Shown here in pieces: positions 45,895-58,500 of a stretch of DNA of 64,000 nucleotides; the first letter of the stretch is position 1, and each line of letters begins with the position of its first letter. The DNA is from Cladosporium sp. IMV 00045. Its lineage: Eukaryota; Ascomycota; Dothideomycetes; Cladosporiales; Cladosporiaceae. The stretch lies in contig MSJI02000237.1 of NCBI GenBank assembly GCA_001931905.2, positions 1 through 64,000 on the forward strand. The letters are read 5' to 3'. The notes under the pieces are model-generated. The model was not told where the DNA came from and ran no database searches. It saw only the letters and a list, made by a program, of their open reading frames with translations. A program made the position numbers and the translations under genes.

Positions 45895-48120
45895 ATGGGT
45901 CGCATGACGCGCGCCAAAGCAGCCGCAGTCGCTCAGGACATGCACGTTGACGCAGAAGCCGTACTCGAACTGCCCGACGAAAACAACACCCTCGCTTCCC
46001 CCGATGCAAAGCCAGCCACGCCCGAGAGAGCCGTGCTCGGCGAGATTGCTCCCAATAGCACGGACAGCAAGGCGCCTGTGGAGATTGTGACGAGGAAGAC
46101 GAGGGGGAGGAAAAAGGCTGAAGAGGAAAAGGCTGCGGAGGAGGAGAGGCAGGTTGAAGTCGTTGAGCCGGTTGGTGAGGCTGTTGGGCAGGAGGAGGTA
46201 GGTCGGGAAGAGGCCGAGGCTGAGGCTGAGCAGGATGCGCTGGATGCTACGACGAACGAGACCATGGAGCGTCTTGCGAAGTTGAGGATCACTTCGATTG
46301 GGAACGCGGGTGCACCGCAAGCGACTGGCCCTACTGCGAGAGACCAGGATGAGACTACCACGAATGTACCTGAGCTGGAGGAGATCGAGCCTACGCCAAC
46401 AACGCTCGATGAGCCTGCAATTCCCATCAGCGACGACCCTTCAGCGCACATTGCGACACCAGCCCCTGAGCAATCGTCTAGCGAGCTCCCAGACATCTCC
46501 ATTGATACCAAACCGCAACCCGAAGAGGACGAGGTCTCAGAACCAGAGGTCGATATTCGGTTGGAAGCCCCAGGGTCGCCCGTCGCAACTGCTGTGCCTA
46601 AGCTCGTCAAAGATCTTCGTACGGAATCACCTGGCAAACGCTCGACGAGCAACAAGGAGAACGTTCAGCCAGTCGAGCCTGTTGTGCCCGTCGAGCCTAC
46701 ACAAACTGCAACCCAGTCCCAGGATGTGTCAATTGACGAGGCCGACACACGATCAACTGCATCGCCTCCTGTTTCTACCGCCGCTCAACCTATTTCTCCA
46801 TCGCAGAATGCTCCTCTCCACACTGAAGCCACACAACCGACCGCTGCGCCCTCCGTAAGGCGTCCTTCCAGCAATAAGTCTGAAGGCCCAATTGTGGCCA
46901 TGGACGAGCTGGAGGATGCCGTCGAGAAAGTAAACCTTGAGATCCCGAACCTCACTTCATCGGCTGAGAAGAAACAAACCGAGAAGCCCGCCGAGGAGAA
47001 GGAGAAGGCTAAGAAAGCCAAGCCAGCGCCGGTTGTCCGAATGACCAAAGCCACTCAGGCCCGTCTTTCCATGGCACAGGGAGGAAGCAAAGACGCTGTC
47101 AAAGCCCCTACAACCACTCGTCCCAGACCATCCACCACTCTTGGTCGTGCGAGCAGTGTCCGCCAGAGCGTAGTGCCCCCAGCTGCTCGAAAAGATCCAA
47201 AGACCACCAGCACTACCACCAAGCCCGACGCAAGACCCAAGAAGGAGACAGTCATCCCACACAGCAAGCCTCGTCCAGTCTGCCTCTCATTCCCCACCCC
47301 ACCGCCTGCACCCAAGAGCTCAAAGGCCCCGACTAAGAGCACCTTCCAGCTGCCTGGAGAAGCGGTGGCGGCCAAGCTGAAAGCCGCACGCGAGGAGAGA
47401 ATGAAGCGGGAGGCCGAGCAGGCTGCTTCAAAGAGCAAAGAGAAACCAGACGTCGTCGCCGCTGAGAAGAAGCCAGCCTTCAAAGCCCGCCCCGTCCCCA
47501 GTACGCTCAAACACACTCCTAGCGTGCGCCAAACGGCCGCCAGCCGCGCCAGAGAGTCGGCCATGAACGGCGGCTCGAGCGATGCTGCTGTTAAGAAAGG
47601 CCCAACGACCGCAACCACCACCACCAAACCCCGCCCATCAACCTCAACCTCATCATCAAAACCCTTGCCCCCCACAAAGCTCACAGTCTCAAAACGCCCC
47701 CGCCCTTCCTCCGCGCAAATTCCCGCCTCAAACCCAACCGCAGCTCCTCGCAACCCCTCCTCCTCCTCCTCATCAGCGCCCCGCTCCACTTCCAGCACTT
47801 CCACCTCGAAGGGCAAGGAAGTCTACGCGCGCGCCGCGGCCGCCAAAGAAGCGGCCGAGACTTCGAAGCGCGAGAAAGAAGACGCCGCCCGGAAGGCCAG
47901 GGCCGCTGCGGCGGAGAGGGGCAGGGCGGCGAGTAGGGAGTGGGCGGAGAAGCAGAGGGCCAAGAAGGCTGCGGCGGCTGGTGCGGGCTCTGCTGTGTCT
48001 GCGGCGCAGAATGGGTTTGTCGCGGGTGGAGGTGAAGGTGGGGGTGAGGGTGCTAGTGCTGCTGAGAAGGCTGTTGGTGAAGGCGAGGCTGATGCACAAT
48101 CCGAGGCGGTCGTTGCTTGA
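45895..48120 (+). CDS. Large disordered protein with a TPX2-like motif
   Basis: 741 residues, no intron. It is mostly low-complexity: acidic and Glu/Ala-rich in the first third, Ser/Thr/Pro/Lys-rich later, and Ala/Lys/Glu/Arg-rich helical at the C-terminus (about 640-710). A conserved-looking block at about 457-535 has KPRPVCLSFPTPPPAPKS, STFQLPGEAVAAKLKAAREE and KKPAFKARPVPSTL. The last resembles the FKARPxP core of the TPX2 family, which binds microtubules. A KEN box (SNKENVQP, near residue 260) is present, which by knowledge of APC/C targets would fit cell-cycle-regulated destruction. A spindle or microtubule role is inferred, not shown. Confidence 0.62.
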   Translation: MGRMTRAKAAAVAQDMHVDAEAVLELPDENNTLASPDAKPATPERAVLGEIAPNSTDSKAPVEIVTRKTRGRKKAEEEKAAEEERQVEVVEPVGEAVGQEEVGREEAEAEAEQDALDATTNETMERLAKLRITSIGNAGAPQATGPTARDQDETTTNVPELEEIEPTPTTLDEPAIPISDDPSAHIATPAPEQSSSELPDISIDTKPQPEEDEVSEPEVDIRLEAPGSPVATAVPKLVKDLRTESPGKRSTSNKENVQPVEPVVPVEPTQTATQSQDVSIDEADTRSTASPPVSTAAQPISPSQNAPLHTEATQPTAAPSVRRPSSNKSEGPIVAMDELEDAVEKVNLEIPNLTSSAEKKQTEKPAEEKEKAKKAKPAPVVRMTKATQARLSMAQGGSKDAVKAPTTTRPRPSTTLGRASSVRQSVVPPAARKDPKTTSTTTKPDARPKKETVIPHSKPRPVCLSFPTPPPAPKSSKAPTKSTFQLPGEAVAAKLKAAREERMKREAEQAASKSKEKPDVVAAEKKPAFKARPVPSTLKHTPSVRQTAASRARESAMNGGSSDAAVKKGPTTATTTTKPRPSTSTSSSKPLPPTKLTVSKRPRPSSAQIPASNPTAAPRNPSSSSSSAPRSTSSTSTSKGKEVYARAAAAKEAAETSKREKEDAARKARAAAAERGRAASREWAEKQRAKKAAAAGAGSAVSAAQNGFVAGGGEGGGEGASAAEKAVGEGEADAQSEAVVA

Positions 48121-48648
48121 AGGGGAGAGGTTGTCTGCTTGGGATTGAGAGCGTAAGATATCTTTTTTCGTTTTTTGGTTTCCCCCTTTTTTTTACTTGT
48201 TACGATTATGATGAAATTAGCACACGGCCAGAAGGCGCGGTTTGGGATAGCGGGTTTTTGTCTGTGTTTGTCCATACCGTATCCCAGTCTCAACAAATTC
48301 TTTTTGGGAATGTCCACGCCCTTTTTTGTCTTGGAGGATTTGTTCTTGTTCGGGTTTTGTACGTGTAAGTAAAGGGAAAACAGATCTTCCGCGTCTCCCA
48401 ATCTGTCAATTTTGACGTGGAAGCATCCGCATTGCATATCAAGGTGGTATGGTAGATGCTGTGACCCTTCCCGTGATTATATTGTATCAACATCTTGTAA
48501 TGTACAAGTGCCGGGCGACCAGCTTCTATCAATCTTCGTATCATATCCTACAGTATGTTCTTTCCAGCCGTGCTGATACCCATATACAAGCGAGTCGAGT
48601 ATGTATTCCTGGAAAAAAACGTCCCATCTTTTGTACAAGCGCGATTGC
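48121..48648. other. Convergent 3' region between the TPX2-motif gene and FAM210
   Basis: 528 bp, T-rich with T8 near 48187. No gene supported. Confidence 0.4.
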
Positions 48649-49451
48649 TCACGACCTCTTCTTCCGTCCGACCTGATATCCCCAGCCGCGCAGGGTCTTC
48701 GCTACCTTTGGCGTCAGAGCCACGGCGAGTGGCACTCTCAAGAAAATCACGATGGTTTTGTGAATGCCGTATGCAAGCGCCAACTCCGTCCAGATGCCTG
48801 CAAAAATCTGTCAGCCTGTGTCTGATAATCAACCTACAAGATCGACCTACTAGCAGCCGCAGGACGCTGCTCGGCTTCTTGTCCAGCGTCCTCAATCGCC
48901 TCACCCGCCTCGGTGACTGCTTTCTTCTCCTTGCGCAGGCTGCCCGTGATGGGTTCCAGCATATCCCACAGCGGACCCGTGTACGACTTGACGCTCGACA
49001 GAATCGAGTGTTCAATCTGGCCTATCCGTTCCGGCCCGGCGAGTCGCACGGCCAGGAAGCAGAAAGGGAAGTCCAACACGCTCAGGCCGAAGTACACGCC
49101 CACCGCGACCCAGCCGTATTCTTTGCTCAGTTTTTTGAACCTCGCTTTGATGCCTGTGGGCTCAGGGCTGCCGAGGTGTGGTGTTGGGTCTGGACGAGGC
49201 GCGTTTTTCGAGGAGTTGAAGCGGCGGAAGTTGCGGAAGGGTCGTAAGAGGAGGTCACGATATGAGGTTTGCCATGATTGAGAGAGCGCCGATCTGGTCG
49301 GGCGCGCGGTGAAATATGTTCGCGAGAAGGTGCTCGGTCTTTGGCGGAGAGGTGTTTGTTTGGTGAGGGTCCTTCGCGCTGCTGCTTGGAAGACGGAATC
49401 TTGTAGGGGCTTCTGACGAAGCAGCTGGGCCATGCGAGAAGAGACGAACAT
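48649..49451 (-). CDS. FAM210/DUF1279 mitochondrial inner-membrane protein
   Basis: Two exons (49451-48851 and 48797-48649) give 249 residues. The intron (donor GTAGGT, acceptor TTGCAG) splits a Ser codon. The N-terminus is rich in Arg, Ser and Thr without acids, a likely mitochondrial presequence. The DUF1279 region begins near residue 100 (IKARFKKLSKEYGWVAVGVY) with a membrane segment FGLSVLDFPFCFLAV; the second exon completes it with AYGIHKTIVIFLRVPLAVAL and ends GYQVGRKKRS. By family it is a mitochondrial protein linked to translation or respiratory upkeep; the precise role in fungi is unclear. A Glu/Ala-rich stretch lies just before the intron. Confidence 0.88.
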
Positions 49452-52160
49452 CACGGTCGTAGGAGCTCCAACATGCGATTCTTACCTGTGATGGTCGATG
49501 GGGATGTTGTCGCCTGTTCTGACATCGGATTTGATGTTTCTCACTTCAACATCATCGCCCGGAAGCTTAAAGTTCGAGCTAGCCTGATGAGATTGATAAG
49601 CTGATTTATCTGATGCAAGCCTGAGGCTTCAAGTTCTTGTCTAAATCACGTGGTCCGGCTCTGACTTCACCACTTCTCTGGTTCAAGCAATCCATGCACC
49701 GATGTGCTTTTGCATCCCCCACGACATGCACGGCGCGGCTACGAGTTACGTCACTTGGTTACAATCCTCCCATCCTTACAGGATCAACTAAGACAAAACG
49801 CGAACCTGGCCGCGAGCACTCGGCTTTATGCAGGAGATATGTAATCGTACGGTTCACTCCCACGTTCCCGCTAATGGAAACGGATCTTGGCACATGGCTT
49901 GCAGCTTAAGCAAGCGCGAGTCAGCATCCGCCCATCCGTTCTTTTGCCTGTCTCCCTGTGATCGCGTTGCGTTTACCCCCAGAGCTTCGAGCACACCTCG
50001 CACACTTTCAGTCTAGAGGCCGTCAAGGCCCACGCCACGTCCCGGCCTTCAACCGCAAGAGGGTTCAAGATCGGTTCAGCAATTGTGAGCAAAGGCCAAT
50101 CAAACCGTGCTGCCAACTACGGCATATACTCCGGCGGCGAGCCGAAACGCAGAACGGGCCAGCGGCCCTACGGCAGTTGTTGTTGCTGTTGAAGTCGAGT
50201 CGCGCTCATCCACACGGCAGAGATATCATGTATCATGCGCATACGCGAGGCAACAGCGGCGGCGACGCTTGCTAGTTCGCGGCAGAACGATGCAGGCGAA
50301 GAGCGTGTCGGAGGCTCGTTCGCTTGTCCTAGTTCGAGTCCGAGTCTGCCTTTGCTCGGGTCTTCACAAATCCAAGCCGGATCGTATACACAGAAGTGTA
50401 GAGGAGAGGGTATGAATTGTCTTCAAAGTGGAACGTCATGTCAAAACCGCATGCTTTGCACGTTTCTGACGTTTGCTTAGCCATCGGATGCTCTTCGATA
50501 TCTAAAAGTTGGCACGTCGGTACTTATGATGAGCCCGACCCAGGGACAGCGAACAAGCCAAGAATCCTACGCTGGCGCAATCTCCTGCAAGACCATGAAG
50601 TACAGACTATTCCGGGAAGTGGTTGCAGGAAACAAGTTTGTGCGCTTCGACAAGTGACGAGCTGAAAGGCCATTATTGACTCGCTGCTGCGCTGATAATA
50701 TTGTCAGGGCTCTACATGCGGCTTGCAAACGAGATTGAGGACGCATTGAGTATTGCCGATGGCGAACTCGATTCTGAGACCAAGTGAGGTTGCCGAGAAT
50801 CGAAGAACATAGGGCTCGGAACGAAGATGTGAAAATGACAGCTCTCAAATAGTTCCCCGAAGGAGCCATGCGAATCTTCCCGTCGCGGAATTATTACGCT
50901 CGAAAGTAGTATGTAGTGCGGCAAGGCCTGCATTGATTGACACGGACCTGGCGCCAGTCTCCCACATGCCGGACGATCAGGATCTGTACGCGCCGATTGG
51001 ACGTTGTGATCTTTACATGCATCTCACATTTCTGAAGACCGTACTGATTTGAATTGTGAGATCGCTACGTCCACACCTTCTTCTGCGCGCTTAGGGCGTT
51101 TTTCCTGCACGCGTTACAGTATAGCGGCGGCTAACACCAAGCGATCAATATCGCGACATGTGTGTCCACAAATTCAAGCTCTGAGCGATATGTAGTACTG
51201 CGGCCAAGCTGATGTACCCATAACAACTACCGGACTATAGTGATGCTCGAGCGAGGAGCAGCAAGCAAAGCTAGTTGTATTAAAAGTCTAACGACGTGTT
51301 GCGAGTAATGCTGGCCGTGGGTGGCCATTTATGCCCTCGCACTTAGGCAAAGTCAAAACGGCCATGTGGTTCGGAAGGTAGCTGAGTTTGCTGGACCCAA
51401 CCTTCAATTCAGGCTGACTTCTCAGGCTCACGGTTGCCTCAAGAGCTTTCAGGACGGCACAATCGGTACGCCTCGCCTCCCTCTACCGCTATGTCCCGTG
51501 ACGACAGATACACAGCAAAAAGTATTGCTGTGTTCCGTCTGCACACTCGCAGATGCCGCCTCGCCCAAGCGCGTGTTGCCGCGACGGGGAACGGTGCGAC
51601 GTCCATTGTACGCCTTGTGGACAGTGATAGGCCGCACGGGTCGACATATCTGCCGAAAGGGAGTCCCCACCCTGCGAGTTTGCGAGCATGATTCCTGCCG
51701 GCGTCCACATCCTCTGTGCGCGCGCGCACGCCATGGGTGGGTCTCAAGCTTCATCGCCGCAGTCTCGCAGGCCGCTCATTCTATCGACAATTTGACGGCG
51801 CAAGCCGTGTTTGCTGGTCGCTAGGCGAGTGTTTAACCTTCCCACGAGGCCTGCACCATCGAGTGGCCTGCTACATAAGAGCTTTGCCCGGCATGCCTTG
51901 GCGGCACCCTGGGCCATGTTGTGGGTTCCAGTCGTGGTGGAGAGCGTTATGAGCAGTCTGCGAAGCTTGCTAGTCACGTCGCAGGTGATATACTAAGTAA
52001 CCGCTCGAGGCACGGGGTAAGCAGACATCATTTTTGCGTCCAAGAATCGCTGCTCCCCGACTCCTGCACAATCTTGTCCAGTTTCATTTCGTCCCGAGAA
52101 GGCCAGTGCCAGCGCAGACCATCACCACCATCCACATCCCGTGTGCCTCATAAAGCGACC
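49452..52160. other. Gene-poor stretch of about 2.7 kb
   Basis: No recognised protein or RNA gene on either strand. The largest ORF (51321-51824) starts with GTG and shows no domain. The end nearest 52161 is C-rich leader-like sequence. Confidence 0.4.
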
Positions 52161-52583
52161 ATGTCTATCCTCTCCATGCCTGCTCCCGCCTACCCAAGTC
52201 CTCCTTCACGCGCCTCATCTTCTCCGGATCGCCTCCGTCTTCATCATACCATATCCGCCTCGTCTTCTACAATGGGTGGCAACGGCAACTCCAACTCCGG
52301 CGTTGATGGCATTGGTCAACTCACATATCAACGAGCCATCGACATTGCTCGCAACACCGAAGGCGATCTGGATCCTAGTGTCACGAGCTATCTCGAAGAC
52401 GCCATCGCGGGGATAACAAACAGGCTTAACTCCCAGCCGGACACTTACGTCCTGAGTAAAGACGAGTTTGCGGTCTTCAACTACTACCGCCAACGTTTCT
52501 CGGGAGACGTCGCCGAGCGCGCGGTCGACCGCTACTGGCGCTCCACGCACGCGGGCGAGGAGCAACAAGCTGGTCGCAGCTAA
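52161..52583 (+). CDS. Small conserved-looking fungal protein of unknown function
   Basis: 140 residues from ATG 52161; the longer open frame upstream lacks a well-placed ATG. The N-terminal ~50 residues are Ser/Pro-rich. The C-terminal ~85 are compact and probably helical: QLTYQRAIDIARNTEGDLDP, SYLEDAIAGITNRLNSQPDT, YVLSKDEFAVFNYYRQRFSG and AERAVDRYWRST. I believe similar DEFAVFNYY proteins occur across Pezizomycotina but know no function. A good intron (52591-52668, GTAAGC donor, GCTAATG branch) begins 7 nt after the stop codon, so it would lie in the 3' UTR. Confidence 0.68.
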   Translation: MSILSMPAPAYPSPPSRASSSPDRLRLHHTISASSSTMGGNGNSNSGVDGIGQLTYQRAIDIARNTEGDLDPSVTSYLEDAIAGITNRLNSQPDTYVLSKDEFAVFNYYRQRFSGDVAERAVDRYWRSTHAGEEQQAGRS

Positions 52584-55500
52584 CATCACCGTAAGCTCGC
52601 TCAATCCTTGCCTGATCCGCACACACCGGTGTCGAGACGTAACACAAAAGCTAATGCAGCTGTCGCAGGACATTTGAACTTTACTGGCTTATGTGTGTCG
52701 ACGCAAAGCAACGTCGCCGCGCCATCACGTGGAAATCGACGTGAGCGGCAGCCTCGACATACAACATTCACAAAACAAAAGCGCCAGAAATGTCCAAGAC
52801 AACGACCAAACCCGATTCGTGTGGCTGCGTCGGTGGGCGAGGCCGAAGGGAGGCTTTCCGGTGAGAATCCTGCCGCTGCTATTGCTGCTGCTGCTGTCAC
52901 GGTGGCTTGCATGTCCGTCACCGGGGCAAGGGAGCGGCAGGCCTTGCACGCGTCAATCTGCGGGCGGCGTCAGCTGGCACATCGTCAGCCAACCAACGCC
53001 CCTCACTCGGTACCCTCGAGGGTCACCAAGCTCATTGCTTTGCATCTCTACCGCTTTCTCATGGGGAGAACGTGATTTGCCTTGTTGGGTTGGCGCCTTA
53101 GCCGCGCTTTAAATGATTCGGCATGATATCGTGGCGCTCTGATCGACGCACATCACGAGAAAAGAAAAAAAAAAAAAAAAAATGAGGGGATCGATGCTGC
53201 AGCCACCGCTGACGCCGCACTTTCCAACATGCAGGCATGACAAACTTGTTTCTTTTCGATTCCCATTTGTGACCGCACCGAATAGCTTCACTTTCTTGGG
53301 GGTTTCAACGTCAAAAGGTCGTTTTACCATGCAAGCCTTGGTCTGCAAATTCAACCAACGTTCAAGCCAGCGGTTTGTCAGACGAGTCCGACGCGCTGCG
53401 AGAAGAAAAATGACTGCAGGTTTCAGTCGACTGCTCACTTTGACACGTTGCAGAAGCCAGGGAGAATCAAGAATTCCCCAGCTAGCCGGTTGCAGCAACC
53501 TGACTTGGGTCGAATGTCTGAATAGGAAGGGGTTTCGTTCAGTTCACGTAATATCAAAGCTTCAATCCACTATCTAATAGGGCACCGGGCCGTTCATTGA
53601 AATCTATCTCCGGAATCTCCGTTCAACTTGATTGATCTTGTACAACAAAGATCTGTGTCAACAGCCTCGTGCAATTTCATCAGCTTGGTCGTAGTTTGAA
53701 CAACATCTTCCACGCCATTTGACTGTACGAGTAAGAAGACCTTACGTTTCGGCAGAAATCCGACGCGCATATGGAGCCAACGGTTTTCTCATCGCAAGTC
53801 CTAACATCAGAAAACCCACGCGCGATACGCGGCCGAAAACCCCACGCCAAATCGTCCATGCCATGACAAAGGGTACAAATCGCAGAGGAATCTATCACAT
53901 CCCGATCTCAACTACCGCCACTAGCCCCCGTAATTGCATTTCTCTGCCAGACAGGCGAAACGTCGACGCCATCAGCGTAAGAAGCGGACGAGAGAGCACC
54001 TACAGGCGCCTGGCGGGCGAGGTGGTTCGAGACGAGTCGTTTTTCCCACGCCGTCATGCGTCGCAAGGCCAGCGCTGGCCAACGTTCCAAAACACCGGCG
54101 CCAAGGGAACCGTCCAAGTAGGCACGACATAGAGTTCAGGTTAGCGGATAACCTTGCTTTCGCTCGGCTTCTTCCTAGGGCTCCATCTCGAAAGCCTCTG
54201 CCCACTCTGGCCTGTTTTTCCATCCTATGCCAACGTGCCGCTGTCAGCAAAGAGCTTCACTTACGGAAAAACCTTATACAACAAGAGCGGCTCACGCCTT
54301 GCTTACCTGGGTGTCTAGTGCGGACGTTCCGCGCCGTCTGTGCCATTCAGGGCATACGGCCGAAGAGCGAAGACGGGGGGCCAACTCTGTTCTCCCAGCA
54401 AGGCTGGAAGTAGGTTGGCGAGCACGTTCGACTCGCTTTAGGCATGCGCAATGATGAGGTGCATGTGGCTGGTTTAGGTTCGCGCAGACAGCGTGGGCGC
54501 GGCGGAACTCGGAAGTCGCTGCGCAAGGTTTCGATGGCTGTTGCGACTTGCGACTACTGTGCATTATAAAAACTGGAGAGGGGCCTCGAAGTAGTGACAG
54601 ATCGAGCTCTTGACCTTACACATCTTGATATCCTCCCCCCCTCCCAACCTCGCAAACCCCTTTCCCCCTAGACGGGTTAGGACCGGTCTGCCAGTTGCGC
54701 CAGCCGTGTGACATGCGATTTTATCCTTGCACCGCCGTGACGGCGCCGAACGAGCTTGCCTGTTTCCCGCCGCCCTTTCTTATCTGATCGGTTAAGTCCT
54801 GCTGCGTCGGTTATGGCAAGACGGGGAGACAGACTCTTCTTGTGGTTCTTGCCAAATCCTTCAACGAGGGGGTTCCCACACCACGAGAGCTTCGGCAATT
54901 TTCCGTGCTCTCGAATCTATAATTAGCGACGATGTCGATAGTAGTAGGGATGATGTTGTTGTGCCCTCACGGCCCCATTCTGGCAAACGTGACGAGCAAG
55001 GTTCAGAGTGGATGTTAGGCTTTGCATGTAAATGTTTTATGAAACTGCCTCTGTGCCTACCTACCTATCTTTCGGGCCCGCCGGAGCTCGCGACGGATCC
55101 GTCCAAAATCCGTGGGACTACTTCAAGCCCAGAAGCGGTGTGAGAGTATGTCGAGAGTAGAGTTTGGTTTCGTCGAGAGCTTGCTGAGTAAGGTGTTTTC
55201 AGTTTTGGCGGACTTGACGGGCCATCTTCGAGAATTGACATGCCGTTTTTCGAAAGCTGTGACAGCTTCGAATGGTGGCAGTACACCTTGTAACCCTGCA
55301 AGGCGGGAAACTCAATTGAACATCCGGCGGGAATAATGCAAGCTGAACGTGCGATGCCAGGTGGTGGTAGTAGTGGGTTCTCTTTGAATAATTATATACC
55401 AAAAGTGTGTTCGTCACAAAAATACTGCAGTCATGCCAGAGACGCGTGCTTCGACGGTGGTAATCAGTCATGTCGAATTTGAGTGTTGTCTATCCACAAA

Positions 55501-55585
55501 CCCCAAACACCAGGCTTAAAACGCACGGTGAACAAAATTGTTGTACACTTCGAGCTGCCCCTCACGCACATCATAGTCCTATCGT
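52584..55585. other. Gene-poor stretch of about 3.0 kb
   Basis: No supported gene. It contains an A17 run at 53166-53182. ORFs below 160 codons lack domains and codon bias. The 55400-55585 end forms the 3' flank of the JmjC gene. Confidence 0.4.
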
Positions 55586-58500
55586 CTACATCCTTGTCTT
55601 GATGGGCTGACCCTTCTTTGCAGGTACGCTCTCGACCTCGTCATCGCTACTCTCCTCGTCGTCGAGCCCCTCAGCCAAGCTGACAGTGTTGCCCTCATTT
55701 CCCATCGAGAACCGCACACTTTTACCTTTCGCTCCAGCAGCGCCCGTGGCGGCGCCAGGCGAGGCATCGTCGTCCATCATCTGCAAAGCTTGAAGCTTCG
55801 CCCTGCGGTTCTCCTCGTCGATCGCGCTTTGTCTTTTCGCAGCCGCAGCGGCCTCGCCGTTCATGGGAGTAAAGCTGGGCATCTGGCTTGTAGCAGGCCG
55901 ACTTGTTTGGGGCGTTTGAACTGGCGTGCCACGTGCGGAGCTTTGCGTAGACCCAGCAGCATCCTCGTCTGCCGCGGCTGTATCTGAGTCCCCATCGTTC
56001 GCTACCCCAGTTGTGGAGCTGATCGTGGGGCGCATGCTCGGACGCTTACCAGCGGGTGGCCTGTTGTGCGCCGAGGTTGGTGCCGGGCTCGCCTCTGCTT
56101 CCGAGGTCTTGTCGGCATCTTCGGACTGACGAGATTTATTCTTCGGCTTGTCCCATGCTCTGTCCCTGAAGCTCTCCGGGAGCGCATTTGGAAGATCCTC
56201 ATCGTGGCGTTCTTGGAGATATGTAGGGACGGCGCGCCGCTTGTCCGCTGTCGGCGGGGCGTTGTATTCAGCAGCAAACATCTCATCCTCCGGATCAGAG
56301 CCAATGTCGACTTCTTCGTACTCGACATAGTTTGCTGATTTGCGACCTGGTCGCTTGGCTGCCGCGGTACTCGGGAACTTCTCCCTCATGGATCGATAGC
56401 CATAATTGTCGTCCTTTTCAACCGGGATGAGAGCCTTCTTCGTTTTACTGGTGATGACAAGCCCGCTTTCTTGTCTTTGCTTGTAATACTCCCTCTCATC
56501 TCTCTTCGGCTTTGGAGGAGCAATGTCACTCTTCAGAAGGTCGGTATCTGCTCCCGGGGAGTCCATGCTTGGCTGTTCCGCAGAGGCTTGGTCCTTAGGT
56601 TGTCCAGGCCCTCCTTCTGCGCCGCTTGCCAGTAATGCTGCCTGCGCCATGCGCGCAGCTTCGGCTGCCTTTGCGGCCAACAACTCACCAAGCCGTTGAC
56701 CAGGAACCGAGAGCTTGACTATTCGCTTCTTCCCCTTAAGCGCAGCCTGCATCATGATGAAACGACCCTCCGCCTTTGCTTTCTCGAGCGCCTTGCGTTC
56801 TTTCTCCTTTCCGAATTGTCTTTGTACCTCATTCTTTGGCGTCGAAGTTTCCGAATCGGCAAGGTCAATGCTTCTGAATCCAGCTGCAGCCAGGCGAGGC
56901 TTCTTCACCTTTTTACTTTTAGTCATGGCAATATCTTCTTCATCGTCAGGATGCCGACGCTTGTTAAAGCCGTTAATCTGTGTTGGATTCTCGCCTTCAT
57001 TCAAGGGCTCAACGCTTCCGGGCCGGTACGGATCGGGATACTTTGTATTTCCATCTTGGTCAATGTGGCCGTACATGTGTGCAGGCGGAGGTACGTATCC
57101 AGCCGCCGAAACAGCAGAATATCCATCTGGGGCGCTGTCAACAGGGGCACCAGCCAACATCGCATCAGGTGGAGGAACGGAGATGTTGGCTTGGTTCAGG
57201 CGCTGTGCAAAATACGCGTCAGAATCCGTGTCGGGTTGAGGGCCGTCCAAGAGTGATGGGTCAATCTGGGCGGAAGGAGAATATTCGTAATCGACACGGC
57301 TCTCGTCGATAGGATCGCGCTCGTGGTCATCATCTTCATCCGCCATCGGGTCATCGTCTTTCGCTTTCTGTGCGTCGGCCTTTGCGCGGCTCATGCGCTT
57401 CGACTCTGATCTGGGTACGGCCTCGTCGTCCTTGATCCAGTTCAGATTGCTCACGCTAAAGTCCACTAATGCCTCGACACTGCGAACATCGGCTACCTTC
57501 TTCGTGTCGTGGCCAAGCAACGTGCCTTTTGGCTCATAAGGCTGCATCTTGCCTTCCCGTTTGCAAGCACCGGCAAAACAGATGCCAACGCAGTGAGGAC
57601 ATTTCCAGTCAGGGTCTTCCATGATCTCGAGCGGCATCTTGTCCCATCCTCTAAAGAGCGAACCGTAGCACCACTTGCGATCGCATGTTGTGCAGAACGC
57701 CATCTTCCAGACTGCATGACGGTGACAACAAACGTGGCATGGCTGGTTGTTCTTCAGCCACGTCTTGCTCTTCTTCTTTGTAATCTTCTTGACCATGCCA
57801 TCGTCGCCGACGACAATCTCTTCATCGTCTTCGGCATCAGATTTCGGCTCTTCTACCGGCTTGTGCATGTCCTTGAAGGGTCGTCGCTTGAGCTGGTCTT
57901 TGCAGACTTCCGCAAGAGTCCTTTTGCGCTGCTTCCTGCGTTCCTCGACAAGAGGATGCGGCGTCTTGTCTGTGATCTGTCCACCATCCAGAGCGATGAT
58001 CAATTTGCGCCACGTCTCGTACTTTGAAGCGAGTTCCTTCCAGCGAAACTGCTCCACCCACTTCAGGCCACTGATACACCAACAAGATCTGCCCATGGCA
58101 AAGCACTCCAAACATACGTCGTAGGGATCACCCTCAGCATCGTTCTCGTGATGACCAAGCATTTCTTTGCAAGACCCGCACGAGAGGAATCGATTGAAGA
58201 TGTTGCCTCTGCAGTAGGCACAGGTGACGTTGGAGTCGAATGGGAGGTATTCGACTTGTTTCGGAGCTGGTTCGTCCGGACTGAACATTTCAGATAACAA
58301 GATTTCGCGATACATCGCGAAGAGTGCTTTGAAGTCTTTCTGCAGCTGCCTCACTTTTCCCTTGTTTAGCAGCTGATAACCAGCTTCAGCTGGCATGCGT
58401 GAAGCTTGCTGCTGTGCAAGACTTAACAGACTTGAGTATTTCTGCAAGGTGTAGTAAACGATGGCTTTGTTCTTGTACTGCTCATCGCGACACACAATGC

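Noticed and set aside
50320..50350. Possible tRNA T-arm (GTTCGAGTCC)
   Set aside because: No matching acceptor, D or anticodon stems are found upstream.
51321..51824. 167-codon ORF in the gene-poor stretch
   Set aside because: It starts with GTG and shows no domain, codon bias or splice-supported extension.
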